Assembly: GCF_029269265.1 (NCBI RefSeq)
Contig: NZ_JARIXP010000001.1
Coordinates: forward strand, 464,591 to 528,590
Reading direction: 5' to 3'
Origin: Rheinheimera sp. 1928-s
GTDB taxonomy: Bacteria; Pseudomonadota; Gammaproteobacteria; Enterobacterales; Alteromonadaceae
DNA: 64,000 nucleotides
The first letter of the stretch is position 1. The number at the start of each line of letters is the position of its first letter. A program made the position numbers and the translations under genes. Below the pieces are notes generated by a model that worked only from the letters and a program-made list of their open reading frames with translations, was not told where the DNA came from and ran no database searches. This document shows, in pieces, positions 44,095-52,220 of this stretch.

Positions 44095-44709
44095 ATGACC
44101 CAAGAAGTCACCTTAGCTTTTACCGGCGCTTCAGGCGCTGGTTATGGCTGGCGTTTGCTGGAAAATTTACTGGCGCAACAGGTCAAAGTGCATCTGTTAA
44201 TTTCCAGCGCAGCCCGCGTGGTATTTGCCACTGAATATGATTTAAAACTGCCGGGCGGCCCTGAAGCCTGTCGCGATTTTATTCTGGAAAAAACCGGTGC
44301 CAGCAAAGAGCTATTAGCTGTGTATGGCAAAGATGATTGGTTTTCGCCTTGTGCTTCAGGGTCTGCTGCGCCTAAACAGATGGTGATTTGCCCATGCTCT
44401 ACCGGCACAGCAGCAGCTATTGCCCATGGTATGAGTGACAATCTGATTGAACGCGCAGCAGATGTAGTACTGAAAGAACGCGGTCAGTTACTGATAGTGC
44501 CACGCGAAACTCCGCTAAGTACCATTCATCTGGAAAACTTACTGGCTTTGTCCAAAGCTGGCGCTGTGGTAATGCCGGCTGCGCCTGGTTTTTATCATCA
44601 GCCTCAATCTGTCGATGACTTAATCGACTTTATGGTGGCACGAATTCTTGACCATTTAGGTTTAAAGCAACAGTTAGTCAGCCGTTGGGGCTATGGAGAT
44701 CCGCAGTGA
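44095..44709 (+). CDS. ubiX: UbiX, flavin prenyltransferase
   Basis: A 204-aa enzyme that prenylates FMN to make the cofactor of the UbiD decarboxylase in ubiquinone synthesis. The [14 protein letters not shown] start, [14 protein letters not shown] loop and [14 protein letters not shown] segment are diagnostic. The ATG at 44095 lies right before this conserved start, preceded by GAGA; the frame upstream overlaps mpl. Its TGA stop overlaps the GTG start of the ABC ATPase gene. Confidence 0.95.
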   Translation: MTQEVTLAFTGASGAGYGWRLLENLLAQQVKVHLLISSAARVVFATEYDLKLPGGPEACRDFILEKTGASKELLAVYGKDDWFSPCASGSAAPKQMVICPCSTGTAAAIAHGMSDNLIERAADVVLKERGQLLIVPRETPLSTIHLENLLALSKAGAVVMPAAPGFYHQPQSVDDLIDFMVARILDHLGLKQQLVSRWGYGDPQ

Positions 44710-45632
44710 CCTTAGCGTTAGAAATTAAACAGTTACACAAGGTGTATAAAAGTGGCACCGTCGCTTTAACTGGTATTGATCTGGAAGTGCAGCAAGGCGA
44801 CTTTTTTGCTTTATTAGGCCCGAATGGCGCAGGCAAAAGTACCAGCATTGGCATTATCAGTTCACTGGTGAATAAAAGCAGCGGTACGGTCAAGGTGTTT
44901 GATTATGACTTGGACACTCACCTTGAAGATGCCAAAAGCCAATTAGGTTTAGTGCCGCAGGAATTTAACTTCAACCAATTTGAAACTGTGCTGCAAATAG
45001 TGCTAAATCAGGCTGGTTATTATGGCGTGCCACGTTCTGTCGCCATAGTGCGGGCGGAAAAATACTTAGGGCAGCTTGGCTTGTGGGAAAAACGCCATGC
45101 CCGTTCGCGTGAGCTCTCTGGTGGTATGAAACGCCGTCTGATGATAGCCCGTGCTTTAATGCATGAGCCTAAGTTATTGATTTTGGATGAACCTACAGCG
45201 GGCGTTGATATTGAGCTGCGCCGTTCTATGTGGGAATTCCTTAAAGAAATTAACCAGCAGGGTGTGACCATTATTTTAACCACCCACTATCTGGAAGAAG
45301 CTGAATCTTTGTGTCGCAATATCGCTATTATCGACAAAGGCCAGATTGTTGAAAACACCAGTATGAAAAACCTGTTGAGTAAGCTCAATAAAGAAACCTT
45401 TTTACTCGATATAGCGCCGACTGAGGCCCTGATCACTCTTGATGGTTATACATTCCGGCAGAAAGACAGTCATAGCCTGGAAGTAGATGTGGTTAAAGCT
45501 CAGGGGTTAAATGGCGTATTCAGCGCTTTAACAGCGCAGGGCATTCAGGTGCTTTCGATGCGTAATAAAGCCAACCGTCTGGAAGAGTTGTTTGTCAGTC
45601 TGGTCGAAAACGGACGCGGAGCCAAAGCATGA
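44706..45632 (+). CDS. yadG: ABC-2 exporter ATP-binding protein (YadG-like)
   Basis: A 308-aa ABC ATPase. Walker A is GPNGAGKST, the Q-loop VPQEFNF, the signature LSGGMKRRL, Walker B LLILDEP and the H-loop TTHY. The start is the GTG at 44706 that overlaps the ubiX stop (GTGA), with GGAG seven bases upstream. It pairs with the permease that starts in its own stop codon. Closest in pattern to E. coli YadG, of unknown substrate. Confidence 0.92.
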   Translation: MTLALEIKQLHKVYKSGTVALTGIDLEVQQGDFFALLGPNGAGKSTSIGIISSLVNKSSGTVKVFDYDLDTHLEDAKSQLGLVPQEFNFNQFETVLQIVLNQAGYYGVPRSVAIVRAEKYLGQLGLWEKRHARSRELSGGMKRRLMIARALMHEPKLLILDEPTAGVDIELRRSMWEFLKEINQQGVTIILTTHYLEEAESLCRNIAIIDKGQIVENTSMKNLLSKLNKETFLLDIAPTEALITLDGYTFRQKDSHSLEVDVVKAQGLNGVFSALTAQGIQVLSMRNKANRLEELFVSLVENGRGAKA

Positions 45633-46399
45633 GTTCAGGTAATTTAATAGCACTACAAAGTATTCTCTACAAAGAAACTAACAGATTTATGCGCATTTGG
45701 GTGCAAACCCTGGTGCCACCTGCCATTACCATGACTTTGTATTTTGTCATCTTTGGCGCTTTGGTTGGCTCACGTATTGGTGATATGGGTGGCTTCAGCT
45801 ATATGGAGTTTATTGTGCCTGGCCTGATTATGATGTCAGTGATCACCAACTCCTACTCGAACGTGGCTTCGTCCTTTTTCAGTGCCAAGTTTCAGCGTAA
45901 CGTCGAAGAGCTGCTGGTCGCTCCTGTGCCTAACTACATCATAGTGTTGGGCTATGTTGGTGGTGGCGTGGCACGCGGTATTCTGGTGGGTTTAATAGTG
46001 TCTTTGTTATCGCTGTTTTTTGTTGATATCAAAGTGCATCACTTGTTTATTCTGATGTCGACCGTGGTGCTCACTGCCACTTTGTTTTCGCTGGCCGGTT
46101 TAATTAACGCTATTTATGCCAAGACCTTTGATGACATCAGTATTATTCCAACTTTTGTGCTGACGCCTTTAACCTATTTAGGTGGGGTGTTTTATTCACT
46201 GAGTTTATTGCCACAATTCTGGCAATACGTATCGCAGGTCAACCCTATTGTGTATATGGTCAACGCCTTCCGTTACGGCTTTTTAGGTGTCAGTGATGTC
46301 AATCTGGTGTTTGCGTTCAGCGTGATTATTGGCTTTATTCTGGTGTTTTTTAGCTTTGCTATGTACCTGATTAATAAAGGTACTGGCTTGAGAAGTTAG
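45629..46399 (+). CDS. yadH: ABC-2 exporter permease (YadH-like)
   Basis: A 256-aa permease of the ABC-2 type with six hydrophobic segments. Recognisable features are YKETNRFMRIWVQTL and PPAITMTLYFVIFG near the start and the ABC-2 signature region LTPLTYLGGVFYSL..LP. ATGA overlap with the ATPase gene shows tight coupling. Together they form a half-size exporter pair; the substrate is not known. A terminator follows 34 bases after the stop. Confidence 0.92.
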   Translation: MSSGNLIALQSILYKETNRFMRIWVQTLVPPAITMTLYFVIFGALVGSRIGDMGGFSYMEFIVPGLIMMSVITNSYSNVASSFFSAKFQRNVEELLVAPVPNYIIVLGYVGGGVARGILVGLIVSLLSLFFVDIKVHHLFILMSTVVLTATLFSLAGLINAIYAKTFDDISIIPTFVLTPLTYLGGVFYSLSLLPQFWQYVSQVNPIVYMVNAFRYGFLGVSDVNLVFAFSVIIGFILVFFSFAMYLINKGTGLRS

Positions 46400-46432
46400 A
46401 CAGAAGCAGTCTTTGAGCAACAGAACAGGAAG

Positions 46433-46458
46433 GGCGCTTAGACAGCGCCTCTTTTTTT
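46433..46458 (+). terminator. Terminator of the mpl-ubiX-ABC operon
   Basis: GGCGCT and AGCGCC pair around TAGAC and are followed by TC and seven T. The T-tract touches the stop codon of the convergent EAL gene. Confidence 0.85.
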
Positions 46459-48334
46459 AGATCATACCCCTTTCGTAATACCGCAATGGCACTGGGGCCG
46501 CAGGGCCAAAATAGTACCCTTGTGCATAGCTGATACCGCAACGTTCCAGTGCATCCAATGACTGTTTACTTTCCACCATCTCAGCGATGATCAGCAGTTG
46601 GGTTTGTTTGGCAAAAGAACTGATATGTTCAATAAACAACTGAGCGTCCTGATCTGAACTTATCATCTCAATTAAGCTGCCATGAATTTTTAAACCATCC
46701 ACATGCAATTGCAATAAATCCGCCATACCTACACCACTGGATACTCCAAAATCATCCAGCAGCACTTTGGCTCCGGCCTTTTGCAACGCAGCTATGGCTT
46801 CTCTGCAACGGTCAAACTGGGGCAATACCCCGGCTTCGGCCAGTTCAAAATACACTCGCTCTGGTTTAGGGTAATGCTGCAGGTAATCAAGGAAAAACTG
46901 CTGTAAATCATCGTCCAGCAAGTCGCGGCAATTGACATTAATAGACCAGCTGATCTCTGAAGTTGCAAACTGACTGGCGCTTTTGATAAACATCATTTTG
47001 GTCAGTTCTGTATCCAGATGACTGCGGTTAATAATGCTTAAAAATTGATCCGGAGTCAGTATGCTGCCGTCACTGCGTAATATGCGGGCCAGGCATTCAT
47101 ACTGGAAAATTTCGCCTGTGCTGATCTGCACTACAGGCTGGAAGTAAGGCACTATTTGTTCATGGCCTATGGCTTCACGTACTTCCTTCGCCATTTTGAT
47201 ATTGGTATGCAGATGTTGTTTCAGTGCCAGCAAATTGTCTGAATACACCACTAAAGATTGTTGTTGCAAGCGGGCTGTATTAACGGCAAGGGTCGCGTTT
47301 TCCAGCACCACAGTTTGGGGCGACAGGGCGACACCTAAAGTCACAGTAAAAAGCAGGTAGGGGTCGTTCAGTACCGGCTGAGTGAAATCAAAACTCTTTA
47401 GTTTGTCGTGCAAATCATTATCCGAAATAGCAGCAACACGGCGGATCGCCAGCTTTTCAAACGACAAACGGTATAAACGGAAGGAGCGGCCTAAATGCAG
47501 TTGTAACTGCTGAATAAACTGATTAAAGGCTTGTTCTGCAATAGGAGTTCCATACAAGTGACTGATTTCCTCCAGATTGTTCACTTGTAGAATAGCGAGT
47601 TGACTTAAGCCGCCAGTTTCATGCCGCAGATGAGCTTCTAAAGCTAAGGCATTACGTTTGCCTGAACTGCGGTCTGTGGTCAGATTATGCCGCAGCACCA
47701 TGGCATAACTTAATGCCAGCAGCAACGCCAGACCAAAAAACACTGTGCCACTTAAAACAGACTGCTGCATGCTGGCCATCAGCCATTGATCCAGATCGGT
47801 AATGGCAATATCGGCTCCGGCTAAATACATGGTGCCGTCTGAGCTTTGATAAGGCATCAGCACTGAACGGAAATGACCAAACTGATCAACAGACTCTTCA
47901 AACACTGGGGTTAAAGAAGCAAAAGCTGCTTTATTGGCTTCTGTTGCTTCAGGGTAATAATCGTAAAAATAACTCAACTGGCCACGTAACAAGTCATCTT
48001 CGGTATAACTGGACGCAGTGAAGTGCACTTTGCCATCCACTTGAATCATGCTGTAAAGGTACTGCAGTTTTAAATCTTTGGCATAAAGACTGAGCTTCTT
48101 TGCCAGTTTCAGATAGTCGCTGCGGGGGATATGCTGTGGACCACTGATATTGTTATGGTAGTCATCACCCAACAGATAAGGCACAGCTTTCACTGCATTC
48201 ACCAGTTGCAAGTCAACCTGAGCCAGTTTGGCCTGATAGGTTTGCTGGTACTGGTAATACACATAAGCAGCAATAGCGAGCAGGTACACCACCAGGCTGA
48301 TAAGAATAAAATGTGCTGAACGGATCCGTAGCAT
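46457..48334 (-). CDS. Membrane EAL-domain protein with divergent active site
   Basis: A 625-aa protein. Two TM helices (about 8-28 and 190-210) flank a periplasmic domain with no family I recognise. A GGDEF-like region (about 225-370) has lost its signature. The EAL domain (about 385-620) reads ECL at 413-415, keeps E413, NVN, FELAE, D527/D528 of DDFG, the Lys of KIH, AEMVE and AQGYY, but has His551 in place of the Asp of KID. Activity is therefore uncertain. The start at ATG 48334 gives a normal N-terminus. The 324 bases before panP hold both divergent promoters and no gene I can see. Confidence 0.85.
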   Translation of the reverse strand: MLRIRSAHFILISLVVYLLAIAAYVYYQYQQTYQAKLAQVDLQLVNAVKAVPYLLGDDYHNNISGPQHIPRSDYLKLAKKLSLYAKDLKLQYLYSMIQVDGKVHFTASSYTEDDLLRGQLSYFYDYYPEATEANKAAFASLTPVFEESVDQFGHFRSVLMPYQSSDGTMYLAGADIAITDLDQWLMASMQQSVLSGTVFFGLALLLALSYAMVLRHNLTTDRSSGKRNALALEAHLRHETGGLSQLAILQVNNLEEISHLYGTPIAEQAFNQFIQQLQLHLGRSFRLYRLSFEKLAIRRVAAISDNDLHDKLKSFDFTQPVLNDPYLLFTVTLGVALSPQTVVLENATLAVNTARLQQQSLVVYSDNLLALKQHLHTNIKMAKEVREAIGHEQIVPYFQPVVQISTGEIFQYECLARILRSDGSILTPDQFLSIINRSHLDTELTKMMFIKSASQFATSEISWSINVNCRDLLDDDLQQFFLDYLQHYPKPERVYFELAEAGVLPQFDRCREAIAALQKAGAKVLLDDFGVSSGVGMADLLQLHVDGLKIHGSLIEMISSDQDAQLFIEHISSFAKQTQLLIIAEMVESKQSLDALERCGISYAQGYYFGPAAPVPLRYYERGMI

Positions 48335-48658
48335 GCAATGACTCGTAAAAAAGAGACCTGAAAACAATACCTTGATAGCTTAGCTGATTTAATTCGGGCT
48401 GACAGCTAATACTTTAATCTGAATTCTGATATGGCGTTGATGGATATTTTCTGCAATCAGGTGGCTACAATCAGTAAAAACGCAGACTTTATGCGGTTCT
48501 TTGCTGCAAGTTACCGCAAGATGATGCACAGATGAAATTTTTTAAAGACATTTAAAGGGGCTTTTAGTACAGTGACTTCCTTTTTGACTTACTGATTTTA
48601 CGGCCTGAAAACACAAAATAAGAAGCCGATAACGCGACCCCGGTGAGACAGGATACGA

Positions 48659-50305
48659 ATGACAGAATTAAACAAACGTCAGGCTACAGCTTCTGAAGAA
48701 GCTTTGTGGCGGATATTTACTGTGCCAGAGGCTCCGGACTCGACTTTAAGTATCATCGAACAGAATATTTCGCAGAACCTGGCCGGTTTTTTACGCGAAA
48801 GCATTGTTGCTGTGGAAAAGCCTCTATGGCAAATCGAGCGCGATTTTCAGGCGCATCAAATCCCCTCTGAACCTAAATTTGTATCAGATTATGCCGAGCA
48901 AATGATGGAGAAGCTGGTGGCGCATTCAGTGCATACCGCTGCTCCCAGTTTTATTGGCCATATGACCTCAGCTTTGCCGTATTTTGTCTTGCCGCTGTCA
49001 AAAATGATGGTGGGGTTAAACCAGAATCTGGTGAAAATCGAAACCTCTAAAGCTTTTACTCCGTTAGAGCGTCAAGTCATCGGCATGATGCATCATCTTG
49101 TTTATGGCGAGGGTGACAGCTTTTATAAAAAATGGATGCACAGTGCTAACCATTCACTAGGGGCTTTTTGCTCAGGTGGCACTATTGCTAATATCACTGC
49201 ACTCTGGATTGCCCGCAACCGTTTATTAAAAGCCGATGGTGACTTTAAAGGCGTCGCCAAAGAAGGCTTGTTCCGTGCTATGAAATATTATGGCTACGAA
49301 GGTTTGGCCATTTTAGTCTCAGAGCGGGGTCATTATTCTCTAGGTAAAGCTGCTGATATTTTAGGTATTGGCCGTGAGTTTTTGGTTCCGGTAAAAACCG
49401 ATGCCAATAACAAAGTGCAAAGTGATGAAATGCGTCGGGTCAGCCGAGAGCTGAATGACAAAAACATCAAAGTAATGGCGATAGTGGGCGTGGCTGGAAC
49501 TACTGAAACCGGCAACGTTGACCCGCTGAACGATTTAGCCGATTTAGCTGCTGAACTGGGTTGTCATTTCCATGTGGATGCCGCCTGGGGTGGTGCTACT
49601 TTATTGTCCGATAAATACCGTCATTTATTGAGCGGCATAGAGCGTGCTGATTCAGTGACTATAGACGCACATAAACAAATGTATGTGCCTATGGGCGCCG
49701 GCATGGTGGTATTCAAACATCCGTCCTCTGCTCATGCTATTGAACACCATGCTGAATATATTTTGCGTAAAGGCTCCAAAGATTTAGGCAGTCAGACGCT
49801 GGAAGGTTCGCGCCCCGGTATGGCCATGTTAGTGCATGCCTGTTTACAGGTGATTGGCCGTCAGGGTTATGAAATTCTGATCAACCGCAGCTTAGATAAA
49901 GCCCGTTATTTTGCCGGTTTAATTCAGGATCATGCGGAATTTGAACTGATCACTGAACCTGAGCTGTGTTTATTAACCTATCGTTATGTGCCCTCTGAAG
50001 TTCAGCGTGCTATGGCAAAAGCAGCGCCAGAAAAGCTACATAAGTTTAACGAACTGCTGAACGGCTTAACCCGTTTTATTCAGAAAACCCAGCGTGAAGA
50101 AGGACTGTCTTTTGTCTCCCGTACCCGGATTAAACCGGAACGTTATCAGCGGCAGGATACCGTGGTGTTTCGTGTGGTGTTGGCAAACCCGCTGACCACA
50201 GATCAAATTCTATTTGATGTGCTGGCAGAGCAGCAACAGATCGCCGCGCTGGATAAAGAGTTTCTGCCTAAGTTATTACAACTGGCAAAAGACAGCGCTG
50301 CCTGA
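48659..50305 (+). CDS. panP: PanP, PLP-dependent aspartate 1-decarboxylase
   Basis: A 548-aa group II decarboxylase. PLP-binding features are HVDAAWGG and the Schiff-base lysine K339 in DAHKQMYVPMGAG. Glutamate-decarboxylase-like length and the N-terminal SEEALWRIF..PEAP match the PanP group known in Vibrio and Shewanella, which makes beta-alanine from aspartate in place of pyruvoyl PanD. AGGATACGA precedes the ATG. panB and panC lie 11 kb away; no panD is seen in the window. A true glutamate decarboxylase activity is the alternative reading. Confidence 0.87.
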   Translation: MTELNKRQATASEEALWRIFTVPEAPDSTLSIIEQNISQNLAGFLRESIVAVEKPLWQIERDFQAHQIPSEPKFVSDYAEQMMEKLVAHSVHTAAPSFIGHMTSALPYFVLPLSKMMVGLNQNLVKIETSKAFTPLERQVIGMMHHLVYGEGDSFYKKWMHSANHSLGAFCSGGTIANITALWIARNRLLKADGDFKGVAKEGLFRAMKYYGYEGLAILVSERGHYSLGKAADILGIGREFLVPVKTDANNKVQSDEMRRVSRELNDKNIKVMAIVGVAGTTETGNVDPLNDLADLAAELGCHFHVDAAWGGATLLSDKYRHLLSGIERADSVTIDAHKQMYVPMGAGMVVFKHPSSAHAIEHHAEYILRKGSKDLGSQTLEGSRPGMAMLVHACLQVIGRQGYEILINRSLDKARYFAGLIQDHAEFELITEPELCLLTYRYVPSEVQRAMAKAAPEKLHKFNELLNGLTRFIQKTQREEGLSFVSRTRIKPERYQRQDTVVFRVVLANPLTTDQILFDVLAEQQQIAALDKEFLPKLLQLAKDSAA

Positions 50306-50342
50306 TCTGCGTTTATGCAGCCGCCCCCGGCTCATTCTATTT

Positions 50343-50378
50343 AAAAAGCCCAATCTCAGCAGTGTGATTGGGCTTTTT
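50343..50378 (+). terminator. Terminator of panP
   Basis: AAAAAGCCCAATC pairs with GATTGGGCTTTTT around a ten-base loop, 38 bases after the stop. It can also serve the convergent DUF4394 gene. Confidence 0.9.
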
Positions 50379-50414
50379 GTATTCAGTGCCTTGCTAAGAT
50401 CAATAGCGAATGAA

Positions 50415-51290
50415 TCAAGGTTCGATCGCCATGCCGAGCAGGCTTCGGCCATCTGCTAAAGTCCCCAGCTTTTGATGTTTTCCAGTCTCTAAATCCAGCT
50501 GATAAAGAGTGCTGGCCGGTTCGGCTTTTGTAGAGACGGCAATAAAACTCAGATTGTTCAGATCTGAGATATCAAAAGACACCTGATCCAAAGGTGCAAG
50601 TTCAAGCTTAGCTACAGTAAACAGCAAACCTGTATTGGGTGAAACCGCTGGTGTTACGCCTTCTTTGCTGCCTTGAGTTACCAAAGCACCAGTGGTTTTG
50701 TCTATCGCATAGTTAGTAGTCAGCGTACTGTCTTGTTGATTGTAAGTGTAGGCAGCAGCTACTACAGCGGGTTTTTTGCCGTAGTTGCTGTCATTTTCTG
50801 CATAGGCAAGCTGTGGGTCTACTGAGGCTAAAGCTGCAGTCTCAGGATGCAGTCTTAAGTTTTGTCCCTGCTCATTCACCACCCGGATCCTGTCAGCCAC
50901 AGGGTTAAAATCAAAACCATACTGAGCTTTTTTCAAGGTGTCTGCAGCGAGTTGCGGGCCTGCTGCTGTGAGTTTTCCTGTACTGGTATCTATTGTGTAG
51001 AGCTGACCTTTGTCAGACAAAGCAAATAAAACACCATAAGCAACCCGGTAATCTATCCCCAGTAAGTATTCATCTTTGGCCAGGCCTGCCAGTGGCTTTT
51101 GTTCGACTATTTGGTTGGGTGCTGTCACTTTTACTTTCATCAGTTGATGCGCTTTGTCCACCAGCCACAATGTTTCATTGCCTTTTAATGCAGGCATAGT
51201 GGCGGCACTCAGTCCTGTTGAGAGCCCTGCAGACAAAAGGCCAGTTAGAGTCAGCAGGGCAGAACCGAAAATCTGCTTGGTTATTTGCAT
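50415..51290 (-). CDS. Secreted DUF4394 protein
   Basis: A 291-aa protein with a signal peptide (about 1-29, ending GLSA). The mature part is beta-propeller-like, with repeated LYTIDTSTGKLTAAG and LYQLDLETGKHQKLG segments, and matches DUF4394, with GFDFNPVADRIRVVNEQGQNLRLHP as the family core. The start at ATG 51290 has GGAAAGAA upstream. No function is assigned. It stands alone; the 272-base gap upstream to the PspC gene shows no other gene. Confidence 0.82.
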   Translation of the reverse strand: MQITKQIFGSALLTLTGLLSAGLSTGLSAATMPALKGNETLWLVDKAHQLMKVKVTAPNQIVEQKPLAGLAKDEYLLGIDYRVAYGVLFALSDKGQLYTIDTSTGKLTAAGPQLAADTLKKAQYGFDFNPVADRIRVVNEQGQNLRLHPETAALASVDPQLAYAENDSNYGKKPAVVAAAYTYNQQDSTLTTNYAIDKTTGALVTQGSKEGVTPAVSPNTGLLFTVAKLELAPLDQVSFDISDLNNLSFIAVSTKAEPASTLYQLDLETGKHQKLGTLADGRSLLGMAIEP

Positions 51291-51562
51291 AAATTCTTTC
51301 CTTTGTTGTTTTATACTGCCCCTGTATCGGGCCTGTTGTCTCATTAAACAGAGCTATAGCTCTGTGACTTGTTACCATAGTGCAGCCTGACGGCCTTACA
51401 AAAGATACGCATAGGAACGAAATTCGATCAACTGTGTCAGGCAAAGTACATTTCAACGGACTGAAGCTAAACATAGTTCCTTACATTTGCAGGCATTGCA
51501 TCACTGCTGTTGCGGCGGTACTTTAGGCTCCTGAGTTCAAAGTAAATTAAGAGGGAATAACT

Positions 51563-51760
51563 ATGTCTGATAAAACCTTAGCTTTATCCAATGACAAGAT
51601 GATTGCAGGCGTTTGTGGTGGTATAGCCGAGTACTTTGGCTGGTCCAAAGGGGGTGTGCGTCTGGTTTATGTGTTGCTGTCTGTGTTGTCAGCAGCTTTC
51701 CCTGGTTTGTTTGTCTATATCATTTTATGGTTGTTGATGCCAAAAAAAGACAGCATCTGA
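51563..51760 (+). CDS. Small PspC-domain membrane protein
   Basis: A 65-aa protein: a PspC domain (NDKMIAGVCGGIAEYFGWS...VRLVYVLLSV) with a TM hairpin and a positively charged end. PspC domains act in envelope-stress sensing, but stand-alone copies like this one are common and not characterised. AGAGGGAATAACT precedes the ATG. It precedes the GFA gene by 29 bases, perhaps in one transcript. Confidence 0.88.
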   Translation: MSDKTLALSNDKMIAGVCGGIAEYFGWSKGGVRLVYVLLSVLSAAFPGLFVYIILWLLMPKKDSI

Positions 51761-51789
51761 GCTGATATCAGTGAAGCAAAGGGTCAATT

Positions 51790-52197
51790 ATGTATTCAGG
51801 TCAATGCCTTTGTGGCGCTGTAAAAATTGAAATTCGTGGTGCTATTACTGACATTATTCATTGCCATTGTTCCTTGTGCCGCAAATCCAGCGGCACAGCC
51901 TACGCGACCAATGGTTTTGTTATAAGTGCTGAATTTAGTCTGGTGCAAGGTAAAGAACTGCTCAACGCGTTTTCGTTAAAGCAAGGCAGGCAACGGCATT
52001 TTTGTTCCCGCTGTGGCTCACCTGTATATAGCTCAAACGCTGCAGATCCGAATCGGATCCGCATTCGTTTGGGCATACTGGATTCCGCTATTACTGAGCG
52101 GCCCATAAGCCATAACTTTGTGTCTTCCAAAGCCAACTGGGAAAACCTGGATGCAGATTTGCCCCGCTATGATGGCCATGAACCAGGCAGAATCTAG
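51790..52197 (+). CDS. GFA-family zinc protein
   Basis: A 135-aa protein of the GFA (glutathione-dependent formaldehyde-activating enzyme-like) family. Zinc ligands are visible as CLCG near the N-terminus, CHCSLC at about 25-30 and CSRCGSP at about 72-78. The fold is a small beta-tent with structural and active-site zinc. Family members are mostly uncharacterised and their role in formaldehyde metabolism is disputed. It lies convergent with the cyclic glucan synthase gene. Confidence 0.9.
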   Translation: MYSGQCLCGAVKIEIRGAITDIIHCHCSLCRKSSGTAYATNGFVISAEFSLVQGKELLNAFSLKQGRQRHFCSRCGSPVYSSNAADPNRIRIRLGILDSAITERPISHNFVSSKANWENLDADLPRYDGHEPGRI

Positions 52198-52220
52198 AAA
52201 GGTCAACAGGCTCTAAGGCT

